Source of the DNA: Bacteroidia bacterium
GTDB taxonomy: Bacteria; Bacteroidota; Bacteroidia; Flavobacteriales; Flavobacteriaceae
NCBI GenBank assembly: GCA_030427735.1
Contig: JAUIBP010000001.1
Location: forward strand, 1 to 64,000
DNA: 64,000 bases
Reading direction: 5' to 3'
Shown here: positions 45,875 to 55,307 of the stretch, piece after piece
Position numbering within the stretch: position 1 is the stretch's first letter
How the letters are laid out: each line of letters begins with the position of its first letter
Notes under the pieces: generated by a model
Told to the model about the DNA's origin: nothing
Databases searched by the model: none
The model's input: only the letters and a program-made list of their open reading frames with translations
Program-made: the position numbers and the translations under genes

Positions 45875-47503
45875 ATGGATATCAACTTCAATAAAAACGA
45901 AGATTACAATAAACTTTTAGTTTCAGATTTAAAAAAACGTTTTGCTAAAGTTAGCCTTGGTGGCGGACAAAAACGTATTGAAAAACTTCACAGTAAAGGT
46001 AAACTTACAGCACGCGAGCGCATAGATTATTTATTGGACAGCAATGCAAAAAGTATTGAAATTGGTGCTTTTGCTGGAGAAGATATGTATCCCGAACACG
46101 GTGGATGCCCTTCTGGTGGTGTCGTGGTAAAAATCGGGTACGTTTCGGGTAAGCAATGTATTGTTGTTGCCAACGATGCTACGGTTAAAGCTGGCGCATG
46201 GTTTCCTATTACCGGTAAGAAAAATTTACGTGCCCAAGAAATTGCCATCGAAAACAAATTACCAATTATTTACTTGGTAGATAGCGCTGGCGTATACTTA
46301 CCTTTACAAGACGAAATTTTTCCAGATAAAGAACATTTTGGTCGCATATTTAGAAACAACGCCATAATGAGCAGTATGGGTATTACCCAAATTGCAGCTG
46401 TTATGGGAAGTTGTGTTGCTGGCGGTGCTTATTTGCCTATTATGAGCGACGAAGCTTTAATTGTAGACAAAACAGGAAGTATTTTTCTTGCTGGAAGTTA
46501 TTTAGTAAAAGCGGCAATTGGAGAAACCATAGACAACGAAACATTGGGCGGAGCTACAACACATTGCGAGATTAGCGGCGTTACAGATTATAAAGCTAAA
46601 GACGATAAAGCAGCTCTAGACAAGATAAAATCTATTATCGATAAAATTGGAGATTTCGACAAAGCCGGATTTAACAGAAGTACACCCGTAAAACCCAAAG
46701 AAAAGCAAGAAGATATTTACGGAATTTTGCCTAAAAGTCGTGCCGACCAATACGACATGAAAGCCATAATTGAACGTTTGGTAGATAACTCTGAATTCGA
46801 AGAATACAAGGAAGGCTACGGCAAAACCATAATAACAGCTTATGCCAGAATAGATGGTTGGGCCGTGGGCATTGTTGCTAACCAAAGGCAATTGGTGAAA
46901 ACCAAAAAAGGCGAAATGCAATTTGGCGGTGTAATTTATAACGATTCTGCAGATAAAGCCACCCGATTTATAGCCAATTGTAATCAGAAAAAAATTCCGT
47001 TGGTTTTTATTCAAGATGTAACAGGCTTTATGGTAGGCTCTAAATCTGAACACAGTGGCATTATAAAAGACGGTGCAAAAATGGTAAATGCCGTTAGTAA
47101 CTCGGTGGTTCCTAAATTTACTATTGTTGTAGGAAACAGCTATGGCGCTGGAAATTATGCCATGTGCGGTAAGGCCTACGACCCTAGATTAATCGTAGCT
47201 TGGCCAAGTGCAGAATTGGCGGTTATGAGCGGTAATTCGGCTGCAAAAGTTTTATTGCAGATAGAAATAGCATCATTAAAAGCCAAAGGAGAAACTATTT
47301 CGAAAGAACAAGAAGACAGCTTGTATAATGAGATTAAATCGCGTTACGACAGCCAAGTCTCGCCTTATTATGCCGCTGCACGATTATGGACCGATGCTGT
47401 TATCGATCCGCTAGACACCCGTACTTGGATTTCTATCGGAATTGAAGCCGCAAATCACGCGCCTATCGAGAAACCTTTTAACCTTGGTGTTATACAAGTT
47501 TAA
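45875..47503 (+). CDS. Acyl-CoA carboxylase beta (carboxyltransferase) subunit
   Basis: A two-crotonase-domain carboxyltransferase of the MccB/PccB type. G-K-L-T-A-R-E-R-I-D-Y-L-L-D is at the N-terminus, and V-D-S-A-G-V-Y-L-P-L-Q and G-G-A-T-T-H-C follow. The second domain has D-V-T-G-F-M-V-G and G-N-S-Y-G-A-G-N-Y-A-M-C-G. The loop sequences favour methylcrotonyl-CoA carboxylase, with propionyl-CoA as an alternative. The ATG at 45875 (M-D-I-N-F) is the likely start; a TTG 36 nt upstream is less likely. The biotin-carrying alpha subunit is not in this window. Confidence 0.9.
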   Translation: MDINFNKNEDYNKLLVSDLKKRFAKVSLGGGQKRIEKLHSKGKLTARERIDYLLDSNAKSIEIGAFAGEDMYPEHGGCPSGGVVVKIGYVSGKQCIVVANDATVKAGAWFPITGKKNLRAQEIAIENKLPIIYLVDSAGVYLPLQDEIFPDKEHFGRIFRNNAIMSSMGITQIAAVMGSCVAGGAYLPIMSDEALIVDKTGSIFLAGSYLVKAAIGETIDNETLGGATTHCEISGVTDYKAKDDKAALDKIKSIIDKIGDFDKAGFNRSTPVKPKEKQEDIYGILPKSRADQYDMKAIIERLVDNSEFEEYKEGYGKTIITAYARIDGWAVGIVANQRQLVKTKKGEMQFGGVIYNDSADKATRFIANCNQKKIPLVFIQDVTGFMVGSKSEHSGIIKDGAKMVNAVSNSVVPKFTIVVGNSYGAGNYAMCGKAYDPRLIVAWPSAELAVMSGNSAAKVLLQIEIASLKAKGETISKEQEDSLYNEIKSRYDSQVSPYYAAARLWTDAVIDPLDTRTWISIGIEAANHAPIEKPFNLGVIQV

Positions 47504-47562
47504 CTTTTTAAAATCATCAAAATTTCGTAACTTAAATACATATAAATCAACACTTTTAAGTT

Positions 47563-47985
47563 ATGGACACAATTAAAGCACTTAATAAATGGGCTAATAT
47601 ACACACCTATTTGCCTTTAGATTTGTTACGTATTGGCTTAGGTGTATTTTTGTTTACTAAAGGCATCTTTTTTATGTCTAGTAGCCAAATATTAATAGAT
47701 CTTTTATCGCCACTCCAAAACTGGGCAGGAAGCATGTTTATTATACATTATGTGGCACCTGCACATTTTATTGGCGGATTATTAATTATGTTTGGTTTGT
47801 TAACACGATGGGCTATACTCGCACAACTTCCTATATTAATTGGTGCTATAGCTATTAATTTTGCGGGCGAGATGCAAATGGGAAATTTTATTCTAGCCTC
47901 ATTAACCTTTCTTGTTTGTATTTTTTTCTTGATATACGGATCAGGCAAAAACTCTGCCGATTATTATTTTAAAATGCAACAATAA
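47563..47985 (+). CDS. DoxX family membrane protein
   Basis: A four-helix membrane protein with L-L-R-I-G-L-G-V-F-L-F-T-K-G in the first helix and A-H-F-I-G-G-L-L-I-M-F-G-L-L-T-R-W-A in the middle, which match DoxX/SURF4-like proteins. The exact role is unknown; relatives have been linked to redox or thiol stress in the membrane. A strong terminator follows. Confidence 0.85.
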   Translation: MDTIKALNKWANIHTYLPLDLLRIGLGVFLFTKGIFFMSSSQILIDLLSPLQNWAGSMFIIHYVAPAHFIGGLLIMFGLLTRWAILAQLPILIGAIAINFAGEMQMGNFILASLTFLVCIFFLIYGSGKNSADYYFKMQQ

Positions 47986-48016
47986 CAAACGAAACTGTTT
48001 TTAAAATTTAGGAAGA

Positions 48017-48062
48017 AAAAAAATCCGCAAACGCATTAAATAAAGCGTTTGCGGATTTTTTT
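48017..48062. terminator. Bidirectional terminator
   Basis: An 18-bp perfect stem with core ATCCGCAAACGC/GCGTTTGCGGAT, a 10-nt loop, A-tract on the left and T-tract on the right, between the convergent doxX and menE genes. Confidence 0.92.
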
Positions 48063-48092
48063 ATTACTACTGTTAATTAAAATACATGTTCC

Positions 48093-49184
48093 TTAACTAA
48101 TAGATTTACCATTTTTAAGCAAATCCATGGTTTTTTTTCGTTGAATTTTCCTGTTTGGCGTTTCAATAAAATCTTTCACAAAATAAATTTGCTTAGGAAC
48201 TTCATTCTTTTTTAAATCTTGAAAAACAGAAGTATCAATAACCTTTTCATCACCTTCCACAACCAATACCAATTGTTCTCCCAAACTATCGTTTGACTCT
48301 GAAGCGATAAAGAATCTATCTTGTAATTTCGTTGCCAACTGATTTTCTATCTGTTCTGGAAACAATTTTAATCCACCCGAATTTATTACATTATCTATTC
48401 GTCCCAACAATTCAAATTCGGTATCGGAATGCATCTTAACCACGTCGTTAGTTTGCAACGGCGCTTCCAATAAATGTGGCGCATTTATAATTAAACAGCC
48501 TTCGTTGTTTTGTGTTAATTTCACTTTTGGCAACGCTTTATACACAGCCGAAGCTTTTGTCCCATTTAAAGCTTTTATCGCTATATGGCTAACCGTTTCC
48601 GTCATACCATAGGTCGCATAACATTTTGTTTTCACTTTAGAGATTGCTTTAAGCAACGGTTCAGACACGGCAGCCCCGCCAATAATAAGTGTTTTGAAAT
48701 GGCTTATTTGCGGTAAGATATTTTCTACCTGCAACGGAATCATCGCTCCAAAGTCGTAAGTTTTATCTAAATCGAAAACTGGTGTCGCCTTAGGCGGAAC
48801 AACATCTAATTCCAGACCTAAAATCATGGCCCGAACCAACATCATTCTTCCCGAAATAAAATTTGAAGGCAAACAGTGTAAAACGCGATCTCCTGGCTTC
48901 AACTTAAAAGCATTACCAGTAGCTATGGCAGAATTTACCATTGCCTGTTTTTTTATTTTAATCCATTTGGGTTCGCCTACAGATCCAGAAGTTCTCACTT
49001 CAATATAATCTTTGGCATCTAACCATAATTGTAAAAAATCGCCCAAAGTTTTCTCGAAAGGTTCGCCTTCTTTTATAAAGCTATAGGCAACTTCTTTTAA
49101 GTCTTCGGTATCGTAATAGCGTCCATTTAATTTAAATCTTAAATGAATTTTATCGTATGTCGGAATTTTGGTCTTGGTTATCAT
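48093..49184 (-). CDS. menE: o-Succinylbenzoate-CoA ligase
   Basis: An AMP-forming acyl-CoA synthetase of menaquinone synthesis. R-T-S-G-S-V-G-E-P-K-W is the AMP-binding loop, Y-A-T-Y-G-M-T-E-T-V-S-H the second motif, and L-L-G-R-I-D-N-V-I-N-S-G-G-L-K the C-terminal hinge. At 363 residues it is short, as usual for the MenE of flavobacteria. Its start overlaps the 3' end of the CPBP gene by 35 nt. The menC gene further upstream supports the assignment; other men genes are not in the window. Confidence 0.92.
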   Translation of the reverse strand: MITKTKIPTYDKIHLRFKLNGRYYDTEDLKEVAYSFIKEGEPFEKTLGDFLQLWLDAKDYIEVRTSGSVGEPKWIKIKKQAMVNSAIATGNAFKLKPGDRVLHCLPSNFISGRMMLVRAMILGLELDVVPPKATPVFDLDKTYDFGAMIPLQVENILPQISHFKTLIIGGAAVSEPLLKAISKVKTKCYATYGMTETVSHIAIKALNGTKASAVYKALPKVKLTQNNEGCLIINAPHLLEAPLQTNDVVKMHSDTEFELLGRIDNVINSGGLKLFPEQIENQLATKLQDRFFIASESNDSLGEQLVLVVEGDEKVIDTSVFQDLKKNEVPKQIYFVKDFIETPNRKIQRKKTMDLLKNGKSIS

Positions 49185-50178
49185 GAATATCTAAATTTAA
49201 AGATTCAATCGTATTATTATTAATAGCATTAAGCGATGGTTCTGTATAAGAATTGTAAACGGGACCTGTTAATTTCTCTTTCCAGTTGGTCCACTTGTAT
49301 TTTTTAGAAAAGATAAATAGCAAAATAGGAAACACTACAAATACAGGAATAAAAATATCGGTTAGGCCTGCTACACCAGGATCGGCAACATCTTTTAAAA
49401 TAGAATCCGTTTGAAACGCCGTCCAATCTGCGGTTACCAATAATGCTGTAAATAAATTATTGGCAGCATGAAACCCCAGGGCAAGTTCCATACCTTCATC
49501 CATTAAAGTAATTACTCCTAAAAATAGTCCTGTACCAATATAGTACACCATGATTATGTAGCCCAATTTTTCGACTTCCGGATTAGCAATGTGCAATCCG
49601 CCAAAGATGACAGAAGTTAACACCAAAGGCAGCCATTTATTTTTGGCAATTACCCCTATACCTTGCATTAAATACCCTCGAAACATATATTCTTCGAAAC
49701 TGGTTTGAAAAGGAACCAGAACAATAGCTATAACTGCGAGAATTATAAATTTGTTTAACTGAAAATTATATAAATAATCTTCTGGTGCCAAGGCATAATC
49801 TATTAACACCATAGCAGATGATATAATTCCCCAAAAGAAAAATGAAAAGAACACGCGTCGCCAATCTATGTTTACTCTAGAGGTTGTTAAATTAACAATA
49901 GGAAGTTTATGCAATAATTTTACAGCGAACAGCAAAAAAATTAATCCTCCAAGAAAAGGCAAAAGCACAAACACTAAATTAAGGTTTGGCTCGAATAAAG
50001 TCATGATATAATTAACATCATTCATTTTAGATTCATCGATACCTTCGCGTAGCATTTTTAATGCAATAGCAACCATGTGCGGCATCGAAAACGCAAAAAT
50101 TCCTCCCAATGCAATAATAACACCCACAATATATCGCCACCAATCGTGTAATCCTTTATACGCCTGACTTATATACAT
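49150..50178 (-). CDS. CPBP (CAAX/Abi) family intramembrane metalloprotease
   Basis: The four motifs of the family are in place: the glutamate pair in F-E-E-Y-M-F-R-G-Y-L, a His in F-G-G-L-H-I-A-N, and F-H-A-A-N-N-L-F. About eight hydrophobic helices are visible. The substrate is unknown. It lies inside the men operon, 9 bp after menC and overlapping menE, an arrangement that suggests coexpression more than a shared function. Confidence 0.9.
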   Translation of the reverse strand: MYISQAYKGLHDWWRYIVGVIIALGGIFAFSMPHMVAIALKMLREGIDESKMNDVNYIMTLFEPNLNLVFVLLPFLGGLIFLLFAVKLLHKLPIVNLTTSRVNIDWRRVFFSFFFWGIISSAMVLIDYALAPEDYLYNFQLNKFIILAVIAIVLVPFQTSFEEYMFRGYLMQGIGVIAKNKWLPLVLTSVIFGGLHIANPEVEKLGYIIMVYYIGTGLFLGVITLMDEGMELALGFHAANNLFTALLVTADWTAFQTDSILKDVADPGVAGLTDIFIPVFVVFPILLFIFSKKYKWTNWKEKLTGPVYNSYTEPSLNAINNNTIESLNLDIHDNQDQNSDIR

Positions 50179-50187
50179 ACTCTATTT

Positions 50188-51225
50188 TTAAAAATTATAA
50201 TTCCATTTATTTGTTTTGCAATACTGCAAGGTACCATTTTTTACTTGCAAGGGCGAATCGAAATTATTGGTATATAAACCACCTGTACCTAAACCTTGCG
50301 GCATTTTACTATTTAACAGGTAAGTGTATTGTGCAATGGCATTTAAGCCTACATTACTTTCTAAAGCACTAGTAATCCACCAACCTACATTGTTATTTTT
50401 GGCTAAATCAATCCAAGTATCACTTCCGATAAACCCACCTATCAAACTGGGCTTCAGTATTATATACTGAGGCTTTACGATATTCATAATTTTATTCTTA
50501 GCGACAGTAGTAAAGGCTCCTATAAGTTCCTCATCTAAAGCAATATCTAGAGGTGTAGCCTCGCAAAGCCGAGCCATTTGCTCTAAATTCCCAGCCTTAA
50601 TAGGCTGCTCTATAGAATGCAAATCGAATTCCGATAAACGCTCCAGTTTATCTAAAGCTTCATTAAAAGTGAAAGCACCATTGGCATCAACCCGAAGTTC
50701 TATTTCGGATGCAGAGAAGGATTCTCTAATAGATTTTAACAGCTTCAATTCGGCATCAAAATCTATGGCTCCAATTTTCATTTTTATACAATTGAAACCC
50801 GATTTTAGCTTCTCCTCTATTTGTGTTTTCATAAACAATTCGTCTCCCATCCAAATAAGTCCGTTAATTGGGATTGAAGCTTTACCGTTCGTGAAATCTG
50901 ATGGAAATAATTGAAATGGAGAATCACTTAATAACGATTTAAAAGCGGTTTCCAAACCAAATTGAATACTAGGAAACTCGATAAGCTTTGTAAGCAATAC
51001 CTCTAAGCCTAAATGTATATTTTTACAAACCCATGCTAAAGTAGCTTCGTAATCGTCGCGATCATCTACACTTAAACTTCTTAAAATACCACACTCACCC
51101 ACTCCTTTTTTACCATCTGTCTCTAAGTGAATAAACCAGGTTTCTTTACTGGTTAATACACCTCGCGAAGTACCGCTTGGTCTTTTAAACTGAAGCATGT
51201 ATTTATAATAATTGGCTTGCATCAT
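50188..51225 (-). CDS. menC: o-Succinylbenzoate synthase
   Basis: An enolase-superfamily enzyme that dehydrates SHCHC in menaquinone synthesis. Barrel motifs are K-M-K-I-G-A-I-D-F (catalytic Lys), R-V-D-A-N-G-A-F (metal-binding Asp), E-Q-P-I and A-L-D-E-E-L-I-G. F-K-R-P-S-G-T-S-R-G-V near the N-terminus is the 20s loop. Two ATGs in a row (51225 and 51222) could start it; the promoter predicts a transcript that begins at or within a few bases of them, so the message may be leaderless. Confidence 0.92.
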   Translation of the reverse strand: MMQANYYKYMLQFKRPSGTSRGVLTSKETWFIHLETDGKKGVGECGILRSLSVDDRDDYEATLAWVCKNIHLGLEVLLTKLIEFPSIQFGLETAFKSLLSDSPFQLFPSDFTNGKASIPINGLIWMGDELFMKTQIEEKLKSGFNCIKMKIGAIDFDAELKLLKSIRESFSASEIELRVDANGAFTFNEALDKLERLSEFDLHSIEQPIKAGNLEQMARLCEATPLDIALDEELIGAFTTVAKNKIMNIVKPQYIILKPSLIGGFIGSDTWIDLAKNNNVGWWITSALESNVGLNAIAQYTYLLNSKMPQGLGTGGLYTNNFDSPLQVKNGTLQYCKTNKWNYNF

Positions 51226-51230
51226 ATCAT

Positions 51231-51262
51231 CAAAAATAGTATTTATTTACTTCTTTGGGCAA
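51231..51262 (-). promoter_or_regulatory. Promoter of the menC operon
   Basis: Minus strand: TTG (51262-51260), 21-bp spacer, TATTTTTG (51238-51231). The -7 box ends only 6 bp before the first possible start codon. Confidence 0.75.
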
Positions 51263-51425
51263 GTTTTAATCCCTAATATTATTTATCATAAAAAGAGTTC
51301 AACCCCACTCTTTAAAACATAAAAAAACAAGCTTTCCACCATCAATCAATCTAAGCATAAAAATAACGTCGGCTTAACACCTCAACACCAATTAATAATG
51401 TATTTTTACCAATAAAATTGCCTTT

Positions 51426-52235
51426 ATGAATTTATCTGATGTTAAACTAGTAGTTACCGACATGGATGGTACACTGTTAAACGAAAATGGAGAAATTAGC
51501 CCTAATTTTTACAATGTATACGACGCCTTAAAAGCCAACGACATACATTTTGTAGCTGCTAGTGGCAGACAATATTACAGTATTGTTGAAAAATTGAACG
51601 AGATTAAAAACGATATTACAATTATTGCCGAAAACGGAGGTATTACTAAACGTGGCAACTTAGAGTTAGCCAAAACACTGCTATCTAAAGACAATACAGA
51701 CGCTATTATTCCGTTATTGAGAACCATTAACGATGTGTTTATTGTACTTTGCGGTAAAAACAAAGCGTATATTGAAACTAAGGATTTAAATTTTCCGAAG
51801 CTGCTAAGCGAATATTATACCGAATTTGATACTGTAGAGGATTTAACAACGGTTAATCACGATGAATTTTTAAAAATTGCGATTTATCATCCTACGAGTT
51901 CCGAAACTTACATTTATCCGCATGTTAAACACTTAGAGTCGGATTTACAAGTGAAAGTATCTGGACAAAACTGGTTAGACATTTCTCACAAAGATGCCAA
52001 CAAAGGGTTTGCTTTACAAAACGTACAAAAAGCTCTTGGTGTAACGGAAAACGAAACCATGGTCTTTGGCGATTATAACAACGACTTAGAAATGCTTGAG
52101 CGCGCATACTTCAGTTATGCCATGGAAAATGCACATCCAAACGTTAAACAAGTGGCTCGATTTGAAACTAAAAGCAACAACGAGCAAGGTGTAGAATTTA
52201 TTTTAGAACAACTAATCGCCTCTAAACAGAAATAA
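51426..52235 (+). CDS. Cof-type HAD-IIB phosphatase
   Basis: The nucleophile motif is T-D-M-D-G-T-L-L (D12, D14). A-A-S-G-R-Q is motif II, and the late F-G-D-Y-N-N-D-L-E-M-L carries the Mg-binding Asp residues. The C2B cap lies between about residues 85 and 190. Members dephosphorylate sugar phosphates or cofactors such as FMN or PLP; the substrate cannot be told. It ends 3 bp from the convergent YjbQ gene. Confidence 0.92.
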   Translation: MNLSDVKLVVTDMDGTLLNENGEISPNFYNVYDALKANDIHFVAASGRQYYSIVEKLNEIKNDITIIAENGGITKRGNLELAKTLLSKDNTDAIIPLLRTINDVFIVLCGKNKAYIETKDLNFPKLLSEYYTEFDTVEDLTTVNHDEFLKIAIYHPTSSETYIYPHVKHLESDLQVKVSGQNWLDISHKDANKGFALQNVQKALGVTENETMVFGDYNNDLEMLERAYFSYAMENAHPNVKQVARFETKSNNEQGVEFILEQLIASKQK

Positions 52236-52238
52236 CAT

Positions 52239-52661
52239 TTAAGCTCCGAAAGCAGTTAACACCACTGTTCTGGCACCGCCATAATCACGATGCTCACATA
52301 AATAGATGCCTTGCCAGGTTCCTAAATTTAAACGCCCGTTGGTAATAGGAATTTGTACACTAGCTCCCATTAACGACGATTTTATATGGGCTGGCATATC
52401 GTCTGAACCTTCGTAAGTATGCACATAATAGGGTTGATTTTCGGGAACCATAACATTAATATGGCTTTCGAAATCGGTACGCACAGACGGATCGGCATTT
52501 TCATTAATAGTTAAGCTTGCCGATGTATGCTTTATAAAAACCTGCAACTGACCCACAGTAAATGTTTTTAGTTCTGGAACAGCTTTAATTATAGTTTCTG
52601 TAATAATATGAAATCCTCTTTTATATGCCGGTAAAGTGATTTCTTTCTGAATTATTTTCAT
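52239..52661 (-). CDS. YjbQ family protein (UPF0047, secondary thiamine-phosphate synthase type)
   Basis: A 140-residue single-domain protein with I-K-H-T-S-A-S-L-T-I-N-E-N-A-D near residue 44, D-D-M-P-A-H-I-K-S-S, and G-T-W-Q-G-I-Y-L-C-E-H-R, the three hallmarks of the family. Some members have weak thiamine-phosphate synthase activity, but the main role is not established. Confidence 0.92.
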   Translation of the reverse strand: MKIIQKEITLPAYKRGFHIITETIIKAVPELKTFTVGQLQVFIKHTSASLTINENADPSVRTDFESHINVMVPENQPYYVHTYEGSDDMPAHIKSSLMGASVQIPITNGRLNLGTWQGIYLCEHRDYGGARTVVLTAFGA

Positions 52662-52717
52662 TTTTATGAGAATTATAAAAGGCTAATGTAACACGAATCT
52701 AATAACCCTTTTTAAAG

Positions 52718-52758
52718 TAAAAAATAAAGGCAGGTAATTAACCTGCCTTTATTTTTTA
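52718..52758 (-). terminator. Terminator after the alpha-oxoamine synthase gene
   Basis: A perfect 18-bp stem with core AAAGGCAGGT/ACCTGCCTTT and loop AATTA. On the minus strand it is followed by T-rich sequence, and the A/T tracts make it symmetrical. Confidence 0.9.
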
Positions 52759-52777
52759 TCAATATAATAAATTTATA

Positions 52778-54034
52778 CTACTCCATTGCCGCAGCAACAG
52801 AAGCAGATAAACGTTTATACGTTCCGTTTTCTAATCTAGATCTTATAGCATCGAAAGCATCTAAGGTTTCGTTAACATCATCTAAAGTATGAGTCGCAGT
52901 AGGTATTAAACGCAATAAAATTAAACCTTTTGGAATTACAGGATAAACCACTATAGAACAAAATATTCCATGATTTTCACGTAAATCTTTCACTAAGGCC
53001 ATAGCCTCTGGAATACTTCCTTTAAGATATACTGGCGTTACACAGCTTTGTGTTGTACCAATATCGAAACCACGAGCTTTAAGCCCAGATTGTAACGCGT
53101 TGGTATTTTCCCATAGTTTAGCTTTAAGTTCTGGCTTGGTTTTAAGCATTTCCAAACGCTTTAAAGCTCCTACAACCAACTGCATTTGCAATGATTTAGC
53201 GAACATTTGCGAACGTAAATTATATTTTAAATAATCTATAATTTCCTGATCGGCAGCAATAAAAGCACCTGTACTGGCTAATGACTTAGCAAAAGTTGCG
53301 AAATACACATCAATACCATCTTGTACACCTTGCTCTTCGCCAGCTCCTGCTCCTGTTTTACCTAACGTTCCAAAGCCATGGGCATCATCTACTAAAAATC
53401 TAAAATTAAATTTTTCTTTAAGCGCAACTATTTCTTTTAATTTCCCTTGCTCACCACGCATACCAAACACACCTTCGGAAATCACTAAAATACCACCACC
53501 AGTCTGTTCAGCCATTTTAGTGGCACGCTCCAAATTCTTTTCTAAACTTTCTATATCGTTGTGCTTGTAGGTAAAACGTTTACCCATATGTAAGCGTACT
53601 CCATCTATAATACAAGCGTGAGAGTCTACATCGTAAACAATAATATCGTCTTTAGACACCAATGCATCTATAGTAGACACCATACCTTGGTAACCAAAAT
53701 TCAATAAATAAGCAGCTTCTTTATTTACAAATGAAGCCAATTCGTTTTGTAATTTTTCATGAAGATCTGTATGTCCAGACATCATTCTTGCTCCCATTGG
53801 ATACGCCGAACCAAATTGTGCACCAGCCTCAGCATCTACTTTTCTTACTTCTGGATGGTTCGCTAACCCTAAATAGTCGTTAATACTCCAAGTAATAACG
53901 TCTTTACCTTGAAATGTCATTCTGTTAGATATTTGGCCTTCTAATTTAGGAAACACAAAATATCCTTCTGCTTGAGACGCCCATTTTCCTAAAGGTCCTT
54001 TATCCTTATATATTTTTTCAAATAAATCTTTCAT
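52778..54034 (-). CDS. Alpha-oxoamine synthase; candidate cysteate fatty-acyltransferase (CapB/CFAT)
   Basis: A fold-type I PLP enzyme. H139 (D-V-D-S-H-A) stacks on PLP, D217/H219 lie in V-D-D-A-H-G, and the Schiff-base Lys is K250 in F-A-T-F-A-K-S. It is related to KBL, BioF and serine palmitoyltransferase and is usually annotated as one of these. Flavobacteria also need such an enzyme to join cysteate to a fatty acyl group for the sulfonolipid capnine. The K-W-A-S-Q-A-E-G-Y-F-V-F N-terminus and the extra ~20 residues set it apart from KBL. The neighbour is a cysteine-synthase-like enzyme, as the capnine pathway needs. This assignment is inference from family and context. Confidence 0.7.
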   Translation of the reverse strand: MKDLFEKIYKDKGPLGKWASQAEGYFVFPKLEGQISNRMTFQGKDVITWSINDYLGLANHPEVRKVDAEAGAQFGSAYPMGARMMSGHTDLHEKLQNELASFVNKEAAYLLNFGYQGMVSTIDALVSKDDIIVYDVDSHACIIDGVRLHMGKRFTYKHNDIESLEKNLERATKMAEQTGGGILVISEGVFGMRGEQGKLKEIVALKEKFNFRFLVDDAHGFGTLGKTGAGAGEEQGVQDGIDVYFATFAKSLASTGAFIAADQEIIDYLKYNLRSQMFAKSLQMQLVVGALKRLEMLKTKPELKAKLWENTNALQSGLKARGFDIGTTQSCVTPVYLKGSIPEAMALVKDLRENHGIFCSIVVYPVIPKGLILLRLIPTATHTLDDVNETLDAFDAIRSRLENGTYKRLSASVAAAME

Positions 54035-54061
54035 GTAAGCTATTAATCTTAATTATGTGCG

Positions 54062-54069
54062 CAAAATTA
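54062..54069 (-). promoter_or_regulatory. -7 box of the oxoamine synthase gene
   Basis: TAATTTTG on the minus strand, a perfect TAnnTTTG, 27 bp before the start. No -33 TTG at the usual place. Confidence 0.5.
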
Positions 54070-54184
54070 ACTAATTATGAATTTCTAACATAATAAATTA
54101 GTACGCATTGTTAACAAACTTAATAACAAAGCACACAGTATTATAGCTTAGTATAAAATTGTGTGCCTGTATTTAAGCAAGTTA

Positions 54185-55225
54185 TTATTTTATGTATTGA
54201 ATTGTTTGAGCAGCTTCTACATTAACACTGTCAAAGAACCCTTGTTCGTTCATCCATTTATCGCTATAAACTTTACTCATATAGCGCGATCCGTGGTCTG
54301 GAAAGATAACCACAACCATATCGTTTTTAGAAAATTTACCGTCGGCTTCTAATTGCTTTACCGCTTGCATAGCTGCCCCAGAAGTATATCCTACAAACAT
54401 ACCCTCTGTCTTTGCTATCTCTCTTGCTGTATGTGCACTGGCTTCGTCTGTTACTTTTACAAACTCATCAATGATATCAAAATCTGTAGCTGCCGGTATT
54501 AAGTTTTTTCCTAAACCTTCTATTCGGTAAGGATATATTTCTTTTTCGTCGAATTCTTTAGTTTCATGGTATTTTTTAAGTACAGACCCAAAAGCATCTA
54601 CACCTATAATTTTTATATTAGGATTTTTTTCTTTTAAATATTTTGCAGTTCCCGAAATCGTACCTCCTGTACCACTACAGGCCACAAGGTGAGTTATTTT
54701 TCCTTCGGTTTGCTTCCAGATTTCTGGTCCTGTAGAATTGTAATGCGCATCTATATTTAATTGATTGAAATACTGATTTATATACACAGAACCTTTAATT
54801 TCGTCGTGTAAGCGCTTAGCTACCTGATAATAAGATCTAGGATCGTCTGCACTAACATTGGCTGGGCATACATATACTTTTGCCCCCATAGTTTTTAGCA
54901 TGTCTATTTTATCGGCAGACGATTTAGAACTCACAGCCAAGATACAATCGTAACCTTTTATTACGCTTACCATTGCTAAACTAAACCCTGTGTTACCAGA
55001 GGTCGTTTCTATAATGGTATCGCCAGGTTTAAGAATACCTTGTTTTTCGGCTTGTTCAATAATATATAGTGCAATTCTATCTTTTGAGGAGTGTCCTGGG
55101 TTGAAGGCTTCAACTTTAGCGAAAAATTCGCAGCTACACTCAGAAGTAATTTTATTTAGCTTAATTAAGGGAGTATTTCCCACTAAATCCAGTACGTTAT
55201 CAAAAACTTGATTTTTGTGTTCCAT
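54185..55225 (-). CDS. Cysteine-synthase-like PLP enzyme; candidate cysteate synthase (CapA)
   Basis: A fold-type II PLP enzyme of the OASS/CBS family. The Schiff-base Lys is K48 in N-P-G-H-S-S-K-D-R, the substrate loop is T-S-G-N-T-G and the phosphate cup G-T-G-G-T-I-S-G. The P-G-H-S-S-K segment differs from the usual P-[GA]-[GA]-S-[VI]-K of cysteine synthases, so the acceptor or donor may differ. Next to a candidate cysteate acyltransferase, a CapA-type reaction (O-phosphoserine plus sulfite to cysteate) is plausible. Cysteine synthase or cystathionine beta-synthase is the alternative. Confidence 0.7.
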   Translation of the reverse strand: MEHKNQVFDNVLDLVGNTPLIKLNKITSECSCEFFAKVEAFNPGHSSKDRIALYIIEQAEKQGILKPGDTIIETTSGNTGFSLAMVSVIKGYDCILAVSSKSSADKIDMLKTMGAKVYVCPANVSADDPRSYYQVAKRLHDEIKGSVYINQYFNQLNIDAHYNSTGPEIWKQTEGKITHLVACSGTGGTISGTAKYLKEKNPNIKIIGVDAFGSVLKKYHETKEFDEKEIYPYRIEGLGKNLIPAATDFDIIDEFVKVTDEASAHTAREIAKTEGMFVGYTSGAAMQAVKQLEADGKFSKNDMVVVIFPDHGSRYMSKVYSDKWMNEQGFFDSVNVEAAQTIQYIK

Positions 55226-55274
55226 AAATGCTATTTAAAAGCTACTTTAGATTAGTAAAATAACTAAAACCTGA

Positions 55275-55307
55275 CAAAAATAAGCATTTTTTTTTACTTA
55301 TTGGCAA
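55275..55307 (-). promoter_or_regulatory. Promoter of the cysteine-synthase-like gene
   Basis: Minus strand: TTG (55307-55305), 22-bp spacer, TATTTTTG (55282-55275). It overlaps the end of the oligopeptidase gene by about 14 bp. Confidence 0.65.
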
